Below, piece by piece: positions 15,623 through 24,164 of a stretch of DNA of 64,000 nt (position 1 is its first letter; each line of letters starts with the position of its first letter). The translations under genes and the position numbers were made by a program. The DNA comes from Candidatus Peregrinibacteria bacterium (GTDB lineage Bacteria > Patescibacteriota > Gracilibacteria > UBA1369), in the NCBI GenBank assembly GCA_003153355.1, contig PLYH01000002.1:203759-267758 (forward strand), written 5' to 3'. The notes under the pieces are model-generated. The model ran no database searches. It was given only the letters and a program-made list of their open reading frames with translations, and was not told where the DNA came from.

Positions 15623-17170
15623 TTAATCCTTTATCCGATCACCCAGATAGCCTCTCCCGCTGTTTTTAGAATCATACTGCGGATATTTCATTTCAACCTC
15701 CGGCAGTTTGGTTCCGGAATTATCGACAAATTCTCTCGAAATTTTATGGAGCTCTTCGCGATGCTCATCATAGAGTCTTTTTTCCTGCTCAAAAATGATG
15801 ATTGCGCGCTGTGCAACCTGATCGGCAGCCAGGTCTTTCGGAATAGGTTTATGCCCTGTTTTTAGGCCTTCCCTGGGGTTTTTTCTAAGCTTGGCATCAG
15901 GATGATTCGAAAAATTTTCCGTAGCAACTTCGTCCATTACTTTCAAACCGTTTGCGCGCCAGTAAAATCTCAATTTTTGCAGCATCCAGGGATGGATTTC
16001 CTTCAAATTCAAAAAATGTCCCTGAAGACTCCAGCGCACTTCATCGTCACTGTCGGCCATTTCGCCATCCATAAGTTTTAAGAGTTCCAGCTGGTTGCGC
16101 AAAGCCATATATTTCCCCGGTGAGATTTTTGCGGCGCTGCGTAAAAATTGAAAGATTTTTTGACGGATCTGTTCTTCATCTTTTTCGTTGAACTGGGCAT
16201 CAAAACCTTCTTTCACAAAAAGATCGCGCAGATTTGCCAGCAGCCCGGGATCAAGAATTACGGCATCCTCCAATGCTTTCTTTGCTTCTTCAACAATTCC
16301 GGGATCGCTGTCCGCCTCATCTTTATCCTTAAAAAATCCAAGTTTCAGGAGGTGATTTCTGGCCCTGAAATACATTTCAGGATGTTCACCGAACAATTTT
16401 CTTAAAGGTTCACGGAAAGCATTTTTCACTTCGGGCGCCTGGAAAATTTCTGCTGGAACATCCAGAAGATCCTCAGATTCAAACAATTTGATTGCCCCTG
16501 CGTATATAAAACATTCCGCGATTTTTTCCGGTTCTTTACTCATGAGAGCATTCTCAAAAGCAAGCTCCGCCTCGGTTTTAATGATGGTAAAAAAGGCTTC
16601 ACGGTAAGCGCCCTCGCCGTTGTAGGGTTTATAATGATCACGGAACCCAAGCATGATTTTTCTCCATTTTCGGAACTCGCCTTGTTCCAGCAAGTGGCGG
16701 TATTTGCCGGCAACATATTTTGCGTACTCTTCAACGGCAATCAGACCGTTATTTTCATCAAGTTTCTCAGCGGTCGATTCAGGCTTCTCTAAAAAGGCAC
16801 GAAGATCTTCACCTTTCATTGCAGCCTTCTTGGCACCGCGCAGGCGCCGGTCATTTTCTTCTTCTTTGATGTCATGCATCGTTACCGGTGGAATATGTTC
16901 CATACCCAAAAAATCAGAGAGCCACTTATGGCGTTCCGCGAAGTTTCTGAAATCATTGCGCATAATTCTCCGGAGGGCATGAATGTTTTGAACGGAAATT
17001 CTTTTATCAACAAACTCCGCAAGTTCTTCAGGACTTTTCACCCCGAACGCTCCGGCTTCGTCTTCTTCACGCACACTCGCTAAACGGTGGACACCAGAAT
17101 CCGCTTCATCACCATAGAGTGAATCTTCGTTTAGGACTTTTCCTTTATGTTCATCTTTTTCATCCGACAT
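15623..17170 (-). CDS. unrecognised 515-aa hydrophilic protein
   Basis: A large, charged, mostly helical protein with no signal peptide or membrane segment. The N-terminal 40 residues are acidic (EDSLYGDEADSG). The remainder is a succession of helices rich in Glu, Lys, Phe and Leu, reminiscent of helical-repeat scaffolds. Near the C-terminus there is a basic KLRKNPREGLKTGHKPIPK stretch. I do not recognise a family. It lies 16 bases upstream of the flavoprotein gene on the same strand, so co-transcription is likely, but this says little about function. Confidence 0.7.
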   Translation of the reverse strand: MSDEKDEHKGKVLNEDSLYGDEADSGVHRLASVREEDEAGAFGVKSPEELAEFVDKRISVQNIHALRRIMRNDFRNFAERHKWLSDFLGMEHIPPVTMHDIKEEENDRRLRGAKKAAMKGEDLRAFLEKPESTAEKLDENNGLIAVEEYAKYVAGKYRHLLEQGEFRKWRKIMLGFRDHYKPYNGEGAYREAFFTIIKTEAELAFENALMSKEPEKIAECFIYAGAIKLFESEDLLDVPAEIFQAPEVKNAFREPLRKLFGEHPEMYFRARNHLLKLGFFKDKDEADSDPGIVEEAKKALEDAVILDPGLLANLRDLFVKEGFDAQFNEKDEEQIRQKIFQFLRSAAKISPGKYMALRNQLELLKLMDGEMADSDDEVRWSLQGHFLNLKEIHPWMLQKLRFYWRANGLKVMDEVATENFSNHPDAKLRKNPREGLKTGHKPIPKDLAADQVAQRAIIIFEQEKRLYDEHREELHKISREFVDNSGTKLPEVEMKYPQYDSKNSGRGYLGDRIKD

Positions 17171-17254
17171 ACCGAAAAATAAAAATTGGAAGGAGCAATA
17201 CTATAATATCAAAGTGCAATTTAATCAAGGGTCTGCCTCGGCCATCAAATGAGG

Positions 17255-18451
17255 TCAATCTTGAGCATCTTGATAAATCGCCCAGTCTCCTTTCCAGTTT
17301 TTGAAGCGGATAACCGGCCAGCCGTTTTGGTCTTGTTCATAAATAAAATCAGGAGTTCCTTCTTCGGATTCAGGCACGGTTTTTTTGCCGCTGTGAGCTG
17401 TAATAATATATTCAGGCATCGCCGTGTTGGATATCCGCCGTTTTAAACTGTTCCAGAGTTTCAGTCCGCGCTTCACGCTCGTCCGCTGATGTGCTGCGGC
17501 AGGAATATTCGGCATGTTGTGACTTAAATAGTAAGGTTTGACGCCACTGGTATAGAGTTCCATGAACAGCTCGCGCAAAACCTCCGCCGAATCGTTCACG
17601 CCCTTAATGAGCGGCGTATCCGTCAGCAGCAAAGTTTTCGCACCGCCTGCGCGCACGCGCTCCACGGCATCAACAAAATCTTTCGTAATTTCCTGCGGAT
17701 GAATCATATGAACCCCCATCTCTGTCACTTCATATTTTTTTAATAATCCGCAAAAATTTTCATCGATGCGGTAAGGATTATGCAGCCACGCGCGGGTATG
17801 AATGCGAATCGCCTTCACATGAGGAATCCCTCGCAAATCTTTCAGCATTTCTTCAACATTCGCGTTATCAAACAGCAATGGATCGCCACCGCTTAAAATA
17901 ACTTCTTCAACTGAAGGCCGCTGCCTGATGGCCCCAATCGTTTGCGCCCAGTGCGGTCTTCCGCCGTGCCTTTCTTCCTGGGCATTGGATTGCAGCGAAC
18001 GGAAACAGTACGTGCAGTAACCAAGGCACGCGTCGGCCGTCATCACCAAAACTCTATTATCATATTTATGCTGGGCGATGGGCGAAATCATCTCTTCATC
18101 AATCTCCCAATTTTCATCAGCTTTTGAATATTCATCGGGCCGCGCATTATCGCTAAAATCTTTAAACATCGGGAAAACCTGCCTCCACACCGGCTCATTT
18201 TCCAGGGGATTTTCCTGCTCATCTTTCGTAACCAGCGCCGCAACGTAAGGCGTAATCAAAAAACGGAAGCCTTTTGATTCCCATGCTTCAGCCATTTTAA
18301 GCCATTCATCCGGAAACGACGGAAAAACTTTTTTCAATCCGAAACGGTTCCGCACGGCATTTTGCTGCTGCCAGATCCAGCTGTTCCATTGCGTTTCCGC
18401 AACGTCACGAAAGCATGCCGGCCGGTGTTGATACGCCTGAAAGGTTTTCAT
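17255..18451 (-). CDS. lysine 2,3-aminomutase-like (KamA family) radical SAM protein
   Basis: The radical SAM cluster motif CLGYCTYC lies in the middle of a 398-residue protein, after WNSWIWQQQNAV, which resembles the N-terminal WNDWxWQ of lysine 2,3-aminomutases. PLLFDNANVEEMLKDL follows ILSGGDP, as expected for PLP/SAM aminomutases. The family makes beta-lysine from lysine; EpmB uses it for elongation factor P. No epmA or efp is visible in the window, so the product's use is unknown. I chose the Met at 18451; an in-frame Met at 18499 would lengthen the overlap with the upstream gene from 47 to 95 bases. Confidence 0.85.
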   Translation of the reverse strand: MKTFQAYQHRPACFRDVAETQWNSWIWQQQNAVRNRFGLKKVFPSFPDEWLKMAEAWESKGFRFLITPYVAALVTKDEQENPLENEPVWRQVFPMFKDFSDNARPDEYSKADENWEIDEEMISPIAQHKYDNRVLVMTADACLGYCTYCFRSLQSNAQEERHGGRPHWAQTIGAIRQRPSVEEVILSGGDPLLFDNANVEEMLKDLRGIPHVKAIRIHTRAWLHNPYRIDENFCGLLKKYEVTEMGVHMIHPQEITKDFVDAVERVRAGGAKTLLLTDTPLIKGVNDSAEVLRELFMELYTSGVKPYYLSHNMPNIPAAAHQRTSVKRGLKLWNSLKRRISNTAMPEYIITAHSGKKTVPESEEGTPDFIYEQDQNGWPVIRFKNWKGDWAIYQDAQD

Positions 18452-19262
18452 CTCGGCCAAAATAACCTTGAACCTGCTCCAGGGCAATGCATTCTGCAAT
18501 GATTTTCCCCACCGCTTTTTCGGCGTCTTCTTTGCTTTCAGCCATCGGTTTCAGAGTTTTGATTTTTTCTTCGACCTCACCGCGCATATCCGCAATGTCG
18601 TCATCTTCCTCAGCCAGATGTTCATAAGTTTTTTGCAGCATCAAGGCTTCGGACAAATGCCGCAGCCTGGAAGTAAACAAAGAAACATTATTCATATTGA
18701 ACGCCTCGGCGAGCGAAGCTCCGGTCATCTTCATGCAAAGTTCATCAAGCTTTTCCGCCGCAGGAATCTCGCGGTCCGCATAGCCGCTTTTCGTTGAAAA
18801 ACCATTTTCTTCCACGGTCAGAAGATCGGTAAAGCCTTCCACCCAGTCCACGCCTTCAAGATCAACCTGCATGGTCCGCAGTTCATCTTTCAGCACATTG
18901 AACTGGTCTTCGAATACCGTAATTTTTTTATCGCCAAGCTGCATAAAATTTCTGGTCTGTTTGTGTTTCAGTTCGTGTTTTGCCGCATGCATAGCCCAGT
19001 CAAGGTGATCCAACGAATGCGCCGCCATAAAAGTTTTCAGCTCTCCGGTGGTGATAAACGCACCAATATGCGGATCGGCTTTTTGGAAAACATCAAACTT
19101 CAGTCCGGTCGCTGATTCGACTTTTTTCAGATTTTCAGATCGCAAAACGTCCACCTCCAAAGAACGCTTCTGATTTTGATCCAAAGCTTTCCCGTGCAGC
19201 CGTAAGATGTCTTTCGCCTGCTCCCCCGCTTCCCGGTAATGTTGTGATTCGATCACTTCCAT
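18405..19262 (-). CDS. putative HExxH zinc metallopeptidase-like protein, 285 aa
   Basis: I do not recognise a named family, but HELKH at residues 96-100 is an HExxH zinc motif, and WVEGFTDLL around residue 142 supplies a Glu in an EGxTD context. That is the pattern of gluzincin metallopeptidases, in which the third ligand is a Glu some 40-60 residues later. There is no signal peptide, so it is probably cytosolic. The C-terminal half is helical and acidic (HLAEEDDDIADMRGEVEEK). Its 3' end overlaps the KamA-like gene by 47 bases. Protease activity is inferred only. Confidence 0.7.
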   Translation of the reverse strand: MEVIESQHYREAGEQAKDILRLHGKALDQNQKRSLEVDVLRSENLKKVESATGLKFDVFQKADPHIGAFITTGELKTFMAAHSLDHLDWAMHAAKHELKHKQTRNFMQLGDKKITVFEDQFNVLKDELRTMQVDLEGVDWVEGFTDLLTVEENGFSTKSGYADREIPAAEKLDELCMKMTGASLAEAFNMNNVSLFTSRLRHLSEALMLQKTYEHLAEEDDDIADMRGEVEEKIKTLKPMAESKEDAEKAVGKIIAECIALEQVQGYFGRDENLSGVSTPAGMLS

Positions 19263-19331
19263 CGCGGTGAGGATAATGAATTGTCCTTTGTCACCTTAGT
19301 TATCCGCCCAAAAATCGTTGAAGTCAACGCC

Positions 19332-19367
19332 AAAAAAGCCCCGCAAGCTCACGCAGCAGGGCTTTTC
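19332..19367 (-). terminator. rho-independent terminator after the DUF1761 gene
   Basis: On the minus strand AAAAGCCC and GGGCTTTTTT form the stem base, with the T-run at the end. The plus strand also ends in TTTT, so weak bidirectional action is possible. Confidence 0.8.
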
Positions 19368-19383
19368 ATCTTCTTTAATTTTA

Positions 19384-19809
19384 TTAAGCAACCCAAACGG
19401 CCAGAATCGCTCCAAAAATGAGCAGGCTGACCAGGTAGTATCCACAGTCAATCATCCAAAGCTGTAATTTTTTTCCGGTGAACATGGCATTGCCCAATGT
19501 TGCTGGAAGAATAAAACCAAGCCAAGCCCAAAAACCGGTAGCTGCACCGTCAATAGCGGTTTTAGCCATTGCGTAACCAATGAAGTGCGAAAGAATATAC
19601 GCCATGACCAGACTGCAGATAAACATCACGATGTAAGCCGGGCCGGCCTTTTTTTGCATCTCTTTCATTTTGTGTTTGTCGCTCATGTCTATGCCCATCA
19701 TCTTGGACCATTGTTTCCCGAAAATTGGGCCATACCAAAGAAAACCCAGGGCCATATTGATGATGCCGCAAACAATAATCGCAGCATAATTAACGGTTGC
19801 TACTGGCAT
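19384..19809 (-). CDS. DUF1761-type four-span membrane protein
   Basis: 141 residues with four hydrophobic segments (about 7-25, 57-75, 88-104 and 120-139). The N-terminal NMALGFLWYGPIFGKQWSKMMG is the recognisable DUF1761 signature, in which a membrane span is followed by WYGPxFGxxW. Family function is unknown. A short charged loop (DKHKMKEMQKKAGP) joins spans 1 and 2. A terminator follows, and the gene stands alone between the metallopeptidase-like gene and a divergent lipoprotein gene. Confidence 0.8.
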   Translation of the reverse strand: MPVATVNYAAIIVCGIINMALGFLWYGPIFGKQWSKMMGIDMSDKHKMKEMQKKAGPAYIVMFICSLVMAYILSHFIGYAMAKTAIDGAATGFWAWLGFILPATLGNAMFTGKKLQLWMIDCGYYLVSLLIFGAILAVWVA

Positions 19810-19947
19810 AAAAAAATTTTAAGGAGTAAACGAAACAATTATCTCTTAAAAAATCATTCAATGCAAAGCAGTGTTTGTAATACTTTTTTCTGCTATTTGT
19901 TTGGAACAGTGTTAGAATTTCACTGAACTATTTTTTTTACAAAAACT

Positions 19948-20802
19948 ATGCCTAAACGTTTAGCTCTTTCGGCAGCCATTATATCGCTCGTATTCAGCGG
20001 TTGTACGCCTGCGGTACAAACTCCAATAGGACAAACGACAACCACAACTTCAATGACCCAGACAACTTCCGTCGGTCTCACGGTGAATCCGCCTGCCCAG
20101 ACGCCGGTAACGCAGCAAATAACATCACCTCCTGCCGTAAATCCCCCGGTTACTCAGCAAACGGGATTTAAAACTTATACAAACGCCAATTACGGTTTTG
20201 AATTTACCTATCCGGAAAATCTTACGCCGCTCAACACATTCAACGCATATAACCATTTAGGTTCCACCTGGAGATTCCAGGCTCCCGACACTTCCAAAGG
20301 TATTCCGGTGGTCAGCATTCTCGCGTATCGCGTTGAAAATATTCCCAATTATCCGCGATATTTTGATACGGAAATGCGCATCGGCGTAAGCAAAGATCCT
20401 GCGGATGTCAGAGATTGCCTGCTTCCTGATCCGGATAACACCATCACCCCGACGCAGCAGACCATCAACGGCGTGACAGTTTCCGTCATTCCAATCGAAG
20501 ATTCGGGCATGATGCAATATCTGGAAGGGACAAGCTACAGAGTCGTCCACAATGGCATGTGTTTCGCGATTGAGCAGCTCAAAAACGGCAGTGATTACCG
20601 TGACACTCCAAGCCCTAAAGACATTTCCGATTCAGTGCTTGACGGCTATACCAACCAGGTCGCCGACATGGTCCAGAGTTTCAAATTTACGAACAAAAAA
20701 AATCCAAACGCCCGCAGACTTTTCTATGATGAAAACCTGCGGGTTTTTGTGATTGCAAAAAACCGGTGTTCAGGCAATAATCGGAACCTTTATGCATCAT
20801 AA
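19948..20802 (+). CDS. putative lipoprotein with a Thr/Pro/Gln-rich linker
   Basis: The N-terminus is a lipoprotein signal peptide (MPKRLALSAAIISLVFSGC) with Cys at residue 19. About 55 residues of Thr/Gln/Pro-rich linker follow, then a globular domain beginning FKTYTNANYGFEFTYPENLTP, a pattern seen in PsbP-like and related extracellular beta domains. The last 35 residues are unusual: a canonical transcription terminator (20711-20748) lies inside this part of the reading frame. One extra base in the A8 run near 20695-20702 would place a stop just before the hairpin's second arm, so the 3' end may reflect a frameshift. Confidence 0.72.
   Translation: MPKRLALSAAIISLVFSGCTPAVQTPIGQTTTTTSMTQTTSVGLTVNPPAQTPVTQQITSPPAVNPPVTQQTGFKTYTNANYGFEFTYPENLTPLNTFNAYNHLGSTWRFQAPDTSKGIPVVSILAYRVENIPNYPRYFDTEMRIGVSKDPADVRDCLLPDPDNTITPTQQTINGVTVSVIPIEDSGMMQYLEGTSYRVVHNGMCFAIEQLKNGSDYRDTPSPKDISDSVLDGYTNQVADMVQSFKFTNKKNPNARRLFYDENLRVFVIAKNRCSGNNRNLYAS
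20711..20748 (+). terminator. rho-independent terminator inside the 3' end of the lipoprotein frame
   Basis: CCCGCAG (20711-20717) pairs with CTGCGGG (20737-20743), followed by TTTTT and preceded by an A-rich tract. It lies about 55 bases before the lipoprotein stop and the start of the next gene. Confidence 0.75.
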
Positions 20803-22328
20803 TGAAAAAAATACCAGCGCCTGAGCAACGGGAAATCACAACTGTACAAAGCGCCCGCCCGTTATCGGATTTACGCCCTCAATCTTCAAACGCCGCCCGC
20901 ACAATTACAACACTCACGCGCGCGTCCGCGGTCATCGCGCTTTCGGGCATTATGGGGATCGGCAACAATGGCTGCTCTCGCTTTCCGAATAATTTTTACG
21001 CCTTTTCTCCGGACGCATTTTCAGATCCTGAACAAGCCGATCTTCCGCCGCCAAGCTTCATGATCCATGAGCTTGAGGAAGCCTTTAACGGACATAATGA
21101 AAACAACGGTGAAGTCAGGGTCAAACAGTATCTGCAGCGTCAGCGTTTACGTGCAAAGAACGCGGCTCCAAACCTCACTGAAAATCCTCAGCTCACCACA
21201 AAGCTCGAAGGACTTGATGCTTTTAAAATTAAGATTCCTGCGCAGGAACTCCAGCCGGTATTTTCAAAATTTCTCCGTGAAGGATTTCCGCAAACCTGGT
21301 CTTCACGCCAAAATCTCAAAGTCGTTCATTTTGAACCGCATGAAGTGAAATGCCAATATCCCGGTTTGCGCGAAATAACGGTTCCAACTTTTACTCACAT
21401 CCCTGAAGACGGAATGGCCGTAAATATTGAAATGGTTTCCAGGGATATTCCAAAAAATCCCGAAATGGAAATGATGCGCACTTTGGAGTACATCGCGCAC
21501 GAGCTGTCTCACGCCAACGACTGGAGTTCTTCGCCGGATTTATCGCCTCAACATGCGCTGGAGCTCATGTATCGGGCCTACAAGCTTTCTACTGCACCGG
21601 ATCGTCCCAAATTTAATTATCCGGAATCCATCAAAAGCGACGACATCAGTGAACGCGACGAAGTGAACATGTACCGTATGACCGAATATTTCGCCGATCT
21701 CGCCGGAAAAGGATTAAACATTGAGGTGAAAGACGGCGATACGTGGGAAGATTGGGAGAAAAAATTTGCAGAAAAACTGACGGGAGAATTCAACGCCACC
21801 GAAGATGCCGCCAAGAAAAATGTACATTTTGTCCGCAGATTTTTCCATATCACCAATCCGGACTTTAACATCGTTTCGGCCTTCCAAAAGCGCCAAAAAG
21901 CCATCGATGAATTCATGGCCGTAGTCCGCTACTATACCTACAAAAAAAGCGTCGCTGAAATTACGGATGCGCATTTTAAAGAAATTGCAGTAAAAGCATT
22001 GAACCTCCCGCGGGAGGCATTCAATCTCCCCGAAGAAGAAGCCGCCAAACGCCGCGCGGAACTTGAAAAAATCAAACCCGAAATCATTTTGGCACAGCCC
22101 AAAGGCATGACCCCGGAACAACAAAACGTCTTCCATTTGTGGGGCGAATTCTTCGGACAAAACCTGATTGTCCGCCAGGATTATCTGGAAAAAACCGGCC
22201 ACGCCCATTACAGCGGCATCCCAAAAGACCAGTTCGACCGCGTCATGGAAGAACTCAAAAAACTCCCCGCAGCCGAGCACCCCAAAATGCGCACCCTAAT
22301 GCTTGAATGGGCCCGCAAAGCTTTATGA
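20802..22328 (+). CDS. putative HExxH zinc metalloprotein, 508 aa, possibly membrane-anchored
   Basis: IAHELSHANDW around residue 233 contains HExxH. About 55 residues later YRMTEYFADLAG offers a Glu in a TExxAD setting. Together these fit a zincin with a downstream Glu ligand. A weakly hydrophobic segment at about residues 41-57 (ASAVIALSGIMGIGNNGC) could be an internal signal or lipoprotein-like anchor, but it follows a 40-residue charged N-terminus. The start overlaps the preceding stop by one base (TAATG). Family not recognised; peptidase activity is inferred from the motif alone. Confidence 0.7.
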   Translation: MKKIPAPEQREITTVQSARPLSDLRPQSSNAARTITTLTRASAVIALSGIMGIGNNGCSRFPNNFYAFSPDAFSDPEQADLPPPSFMIHELEEAFNGHNENNGEVRVKQYLQRQRLRAKNAAPNLTENPQLTTKLEGLDAFKIKIPAQELQPVFSKFLREGFPQTWSSRQNLKVVHFEPHEVKCQYPGLREITVPTFTHIPEDGMAVNIEMVSRDIPKNPEMEMMRTLEYIAHELSHANDWSSSPDLSPQHALELMYRAYKLSTAPDRPKFNYPESIKSDDISERDEVNMYRMTEYFADLAGKGLNIEVKDGDTWEDWEKKFAEKLTGEFNATEDAAKKNVHFVRRFFHITNPDFNIVSAFQKRQKAIDEFMAVVRYYTYKKSVAEITDAHFKEIAVKALNLPREAFNLPEEEAAKRRAELEKIKPEIILAQPKGMTPEQQNVFHLWGEFFGQNLIVRQDYLEKTGHAHYSGIPKDQFDRVMEELKKLPAAEHPKMRTLMLEWARKAL

Positions 22329-22385
22329 TTCTAAATGGTCGGGCGGTTGCGAAGCAATTGCTTACCGGGCACCATGACGAAGTCA

Positions 22386-22462
22386 TGGTCGGGGTGATAG
22401 GATTCGAACCTACGACCTCCTGGTCCCAAACCAGGCGCGCTAGCCAACTACGCTACACCCCG
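22386..22462 (-). tRNA. tRNA-Pro (TGG)
   Basis: Minus-strand cloverleaf with acceptor CGGGGTG/CACCCCG, anticodon TGG in the loop of CCTGG/CCAGG, T-loop TTCGAAT and encoded CCA at 22386-22388. The ACCA end starts an 8-bp hairpin with its own trailer (ACCATGAC, loop of 3, GTCATGGT at 22371-22389). Confidence 0.96.
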
Positions 22463-22554
22463 AAGTACTGAGGCGCTGCTTTACCTGAGCGCCAAACCCG
22501 ACTGAAAGCGAAAAAACTATAGGTGAAGCGTTCCTGAAAGTCAATAAAAGCATG

Positions 22555-22583
22555 TTCTAAACATCGGAAGCTTTTGGTAAACT
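22555..22583 (+). promoter_or_regulatory. predicted promoter of the PRC-barrel gene
   Basis: TTCTAA (22555-22560), 17-base spacer, TAAACT (22578-22583) preceded by GG. The ATG at 22590 is 6 bases on, so a leaderless transcript is expected. Confidence 0.45.
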
Positions 22584-22589
22584 GAAAAT

Positions 22590-23141
22590 ATGGACCGCTA
22601 CTATTCACAAACAATCGGCTCCGCAGTTCTTACGACCACAGGAATCCCTGTAGCCCGGATTGTTGAGATCGTCATTGATACCGATACCGGCAAAGTGGCG
22701 GGATTTTTGCTTTCACCCCGGGGACAATATGTTCTGGCGACAAACGACATTCTTTTTTGGGATCAGCATATTTTTGTTCATGACGAGGAAGATATTCTGG
22801 AAACAGACGAAATCATCAAAGTCCAGGATATTCTTAAAAAAAACATCTCGATTCTCCGCAAAAAAGTTTTTACCAAAAACGGCAGATATCTGGGCAAAGT
22901 TTATGATATAGGTATCAACCCCAAGCTCTTCGTGCTCACGAAATTGGCCGTTGCCAAAAACGTTTTAGGGCTGTTCCCCTTTGACGAAAAAATCATAGCG
23001 CACAAAAATATCCTGGAAATCAAAAATGACCGCATCATCGTCAAAGACGTTGACGCGAAAGAACGCGTCCCGGAAAAAGCCCGATCCGCTAAAGAAAATT
23101 TCCAGATCGACATCGCGCCGAGCACTTTCAAAGACCTTTAA
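22590..23141 (+). CDS. PRC-barrel domain protein, 183 aa
   Basis: Two PRC-barrel-like beta units can be seen: about residues 5-75 (IGSAVLTTTGIPVARIVEIV, then GKVAGFLLSP) and about 90-160 (LRKKVFTKNGRYLGKVYDIG). PRC-barrels occur in ribosome-maturation RimM and in photosynthetic reaction centre H subunits. Stand-alone pairs are of unknown function and may bind partners or RNA. There is no signal peptide. The gene is probably leaderless, and it converges with ybeY with a 4-base overlap at the stops. Confidence 0.8.
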   Translation: MDRYYSQTIGSAVLTTTGIPVARIVEIVIDTDTGKVAGFLLSPRGQYVLATNDILFWDQHIFVHDEEDILETDEIIKVQDILKKNISILRKKVFTKNGRYLGKVYDIGINPKLFVLTKLAVAKNVLGLFPFDEKIIAHKNILEIKNDRIIVKDVDAKERVPEKARSAKENFQIDIAPSTFKDL

Positions 23142-23632
23142 TATTCTTCCTCGGCTTCCGCGTCGGCAATCTTCCGCCAGCTTTTATTTCCGATAATTTT
23201 GTCCTGCAGATCGAACATGAGGACGCGTTCGGATTTTTTGATGTGATCAAAGCCGAAGACATGCAATAGACCATGTAAAAATAAAAATTGCAGCTCCTCA
23301 TTAAGTGTTTTTCCATGGTCCTTGGCTTGTTTTTTGGCGGTGGGAACCGAAATCAAAATTTCACCGACAACATCTCCTTCCGGGAACTGTTCGCCGCCAA
23401 AATAGCTGAAGGAAAGGACATCAGTAGGTTTATCAACGCCGCGGTATTCTCGATTTAAAGCGTGAATTTCCTTGTCCGTAGTAAGTATGAGCGCAATGGT
23501 TCCGTTCAATCTGTTTTTTTGAAATTTCGGAAATTTGAACAAAACTTTTTGCGTCTTCTCAAGATTCGTCAAAAAAATCTTTTCCGTTCCACGGAAATTT
23601 TTCAGCCGGTTTTGAAACTCAAGTTTAAGCAT
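23138..23632 (-). CDS. ybeY: endoribonuclease YbeY
   Basis: The single-domain metalloprotein needed for 16S rRNA 3'-end maturation and ribosome quality control. The zinc motif HGLLHVFGFDH is complete (three His). Upstream, NREYRGVDKPTDVLSFSYF is the family's other hallmark. The start at 23632 gives 164 residues, the usual length; earlier in-frame Met codons lie within the upstream methyltransferase gene. It overlaps that gene's stop by 8 bases, suggesting coupled translation of two RNA-processing enzymes. Confidence 0.93.
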   Translation of the reverse strand: MLKLEFQNRLKNFRGTEKIFLTNLEKTQKVLFKFPKFQKNRLNGTIALILTTDKEIHALNREYRGVDKPTDVLSFSYFGGEQFPEGDVVGEILISVPTAKKQAKDHGKTLNEELQFLFLHGLLHVFGFDHIKKSERVLMFDLQDKIIGNKSWRKIADAEAEEEY

Positions 23633-24164
23633 GTTTCTGGAATCTATATGAAATTTCATAAGCAGCAATACCAAAAGCCGTGGCAACATTCAATGAGTTC
23701 GCGCGCCCGAGCATGGGAATATCAATCGCAAAATCCACAAACGGCATGGCCTCTTCGTTGATGCCTTCAACCTCATTTCCAACAATCAAAGCCAAGGGGA
23801 ACTCATATTTTGCCTCACGATAATGCATACTCTGTTTTGTAAGTTCTAGAGCCCCGATTTTGACCCCGTTTTCTTTGAGTTTTACGAGTGCTTCAGTCAA
23901 AGTTGGACTGTATTCCCATGGAACCGTTTCAGCCGCGCCTAACGCGACCTTATCGATGTCCTTTCTTGGGGGATGTCCGGTGATACCGCACAAAATTATT
24001 TTTTGCGCCAAAACCGCATCGCAGGTTCTGAACATCGCGCCGACATTATAAATACTCCGGATATTATCCAATACAACATACAACGGCATGCGCTTCATTC
24101 GTTGAACCTCTTCAATTGAGGGTTTGCTGGCTTGAATTTCCTGATGGCTGATCTTGTGGAACAT
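23625..24164 (-). CDS. SpoU/TrmH-family RNA 2'-O-methyltransferase
   Basis: A 179-residue SPOUT methyltransferase. Motif 1 is NIRSIYNVGAMFRTCDA, motif 2 is LIVGNEVEGI, and motif 3 is DIPMLGRANSLNVATAFGI, where the SAM-binding knot forms. Such proteins methylate ribose in rRNA or tRNA; the exact nucleotide is unknown. The start at 24164 keeps the N-terminal HKISHQEI segment common in these short members, and makes a 53-base overlap with the upstream SLH-like gene. Nothing important is missing. Confidence 0.92.
   Translation of the reverse strand: MFHKISHQEIQASKPSIEEVQRMKRMPLYVVLDNIRSIYNVGAMFRTCDAVLAQKIILCGITGHPPRKDIDKVALGAAETVPWEYSPTLTEALVKLKENGVKIGALELTKQSMHYREAKYEFPLALIVGNEVEGINEEAMPFVDFAIDIPMLGRANSLNVATAFGIAAYEISYRFQKHA

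Noticed and set aside
22371..22389. Hairpin at the tRNA-Pro 3' end as a separate RNA gene
   Set aside because: Only 8 bp and overlapping the CCA; most likely a trailer structure.
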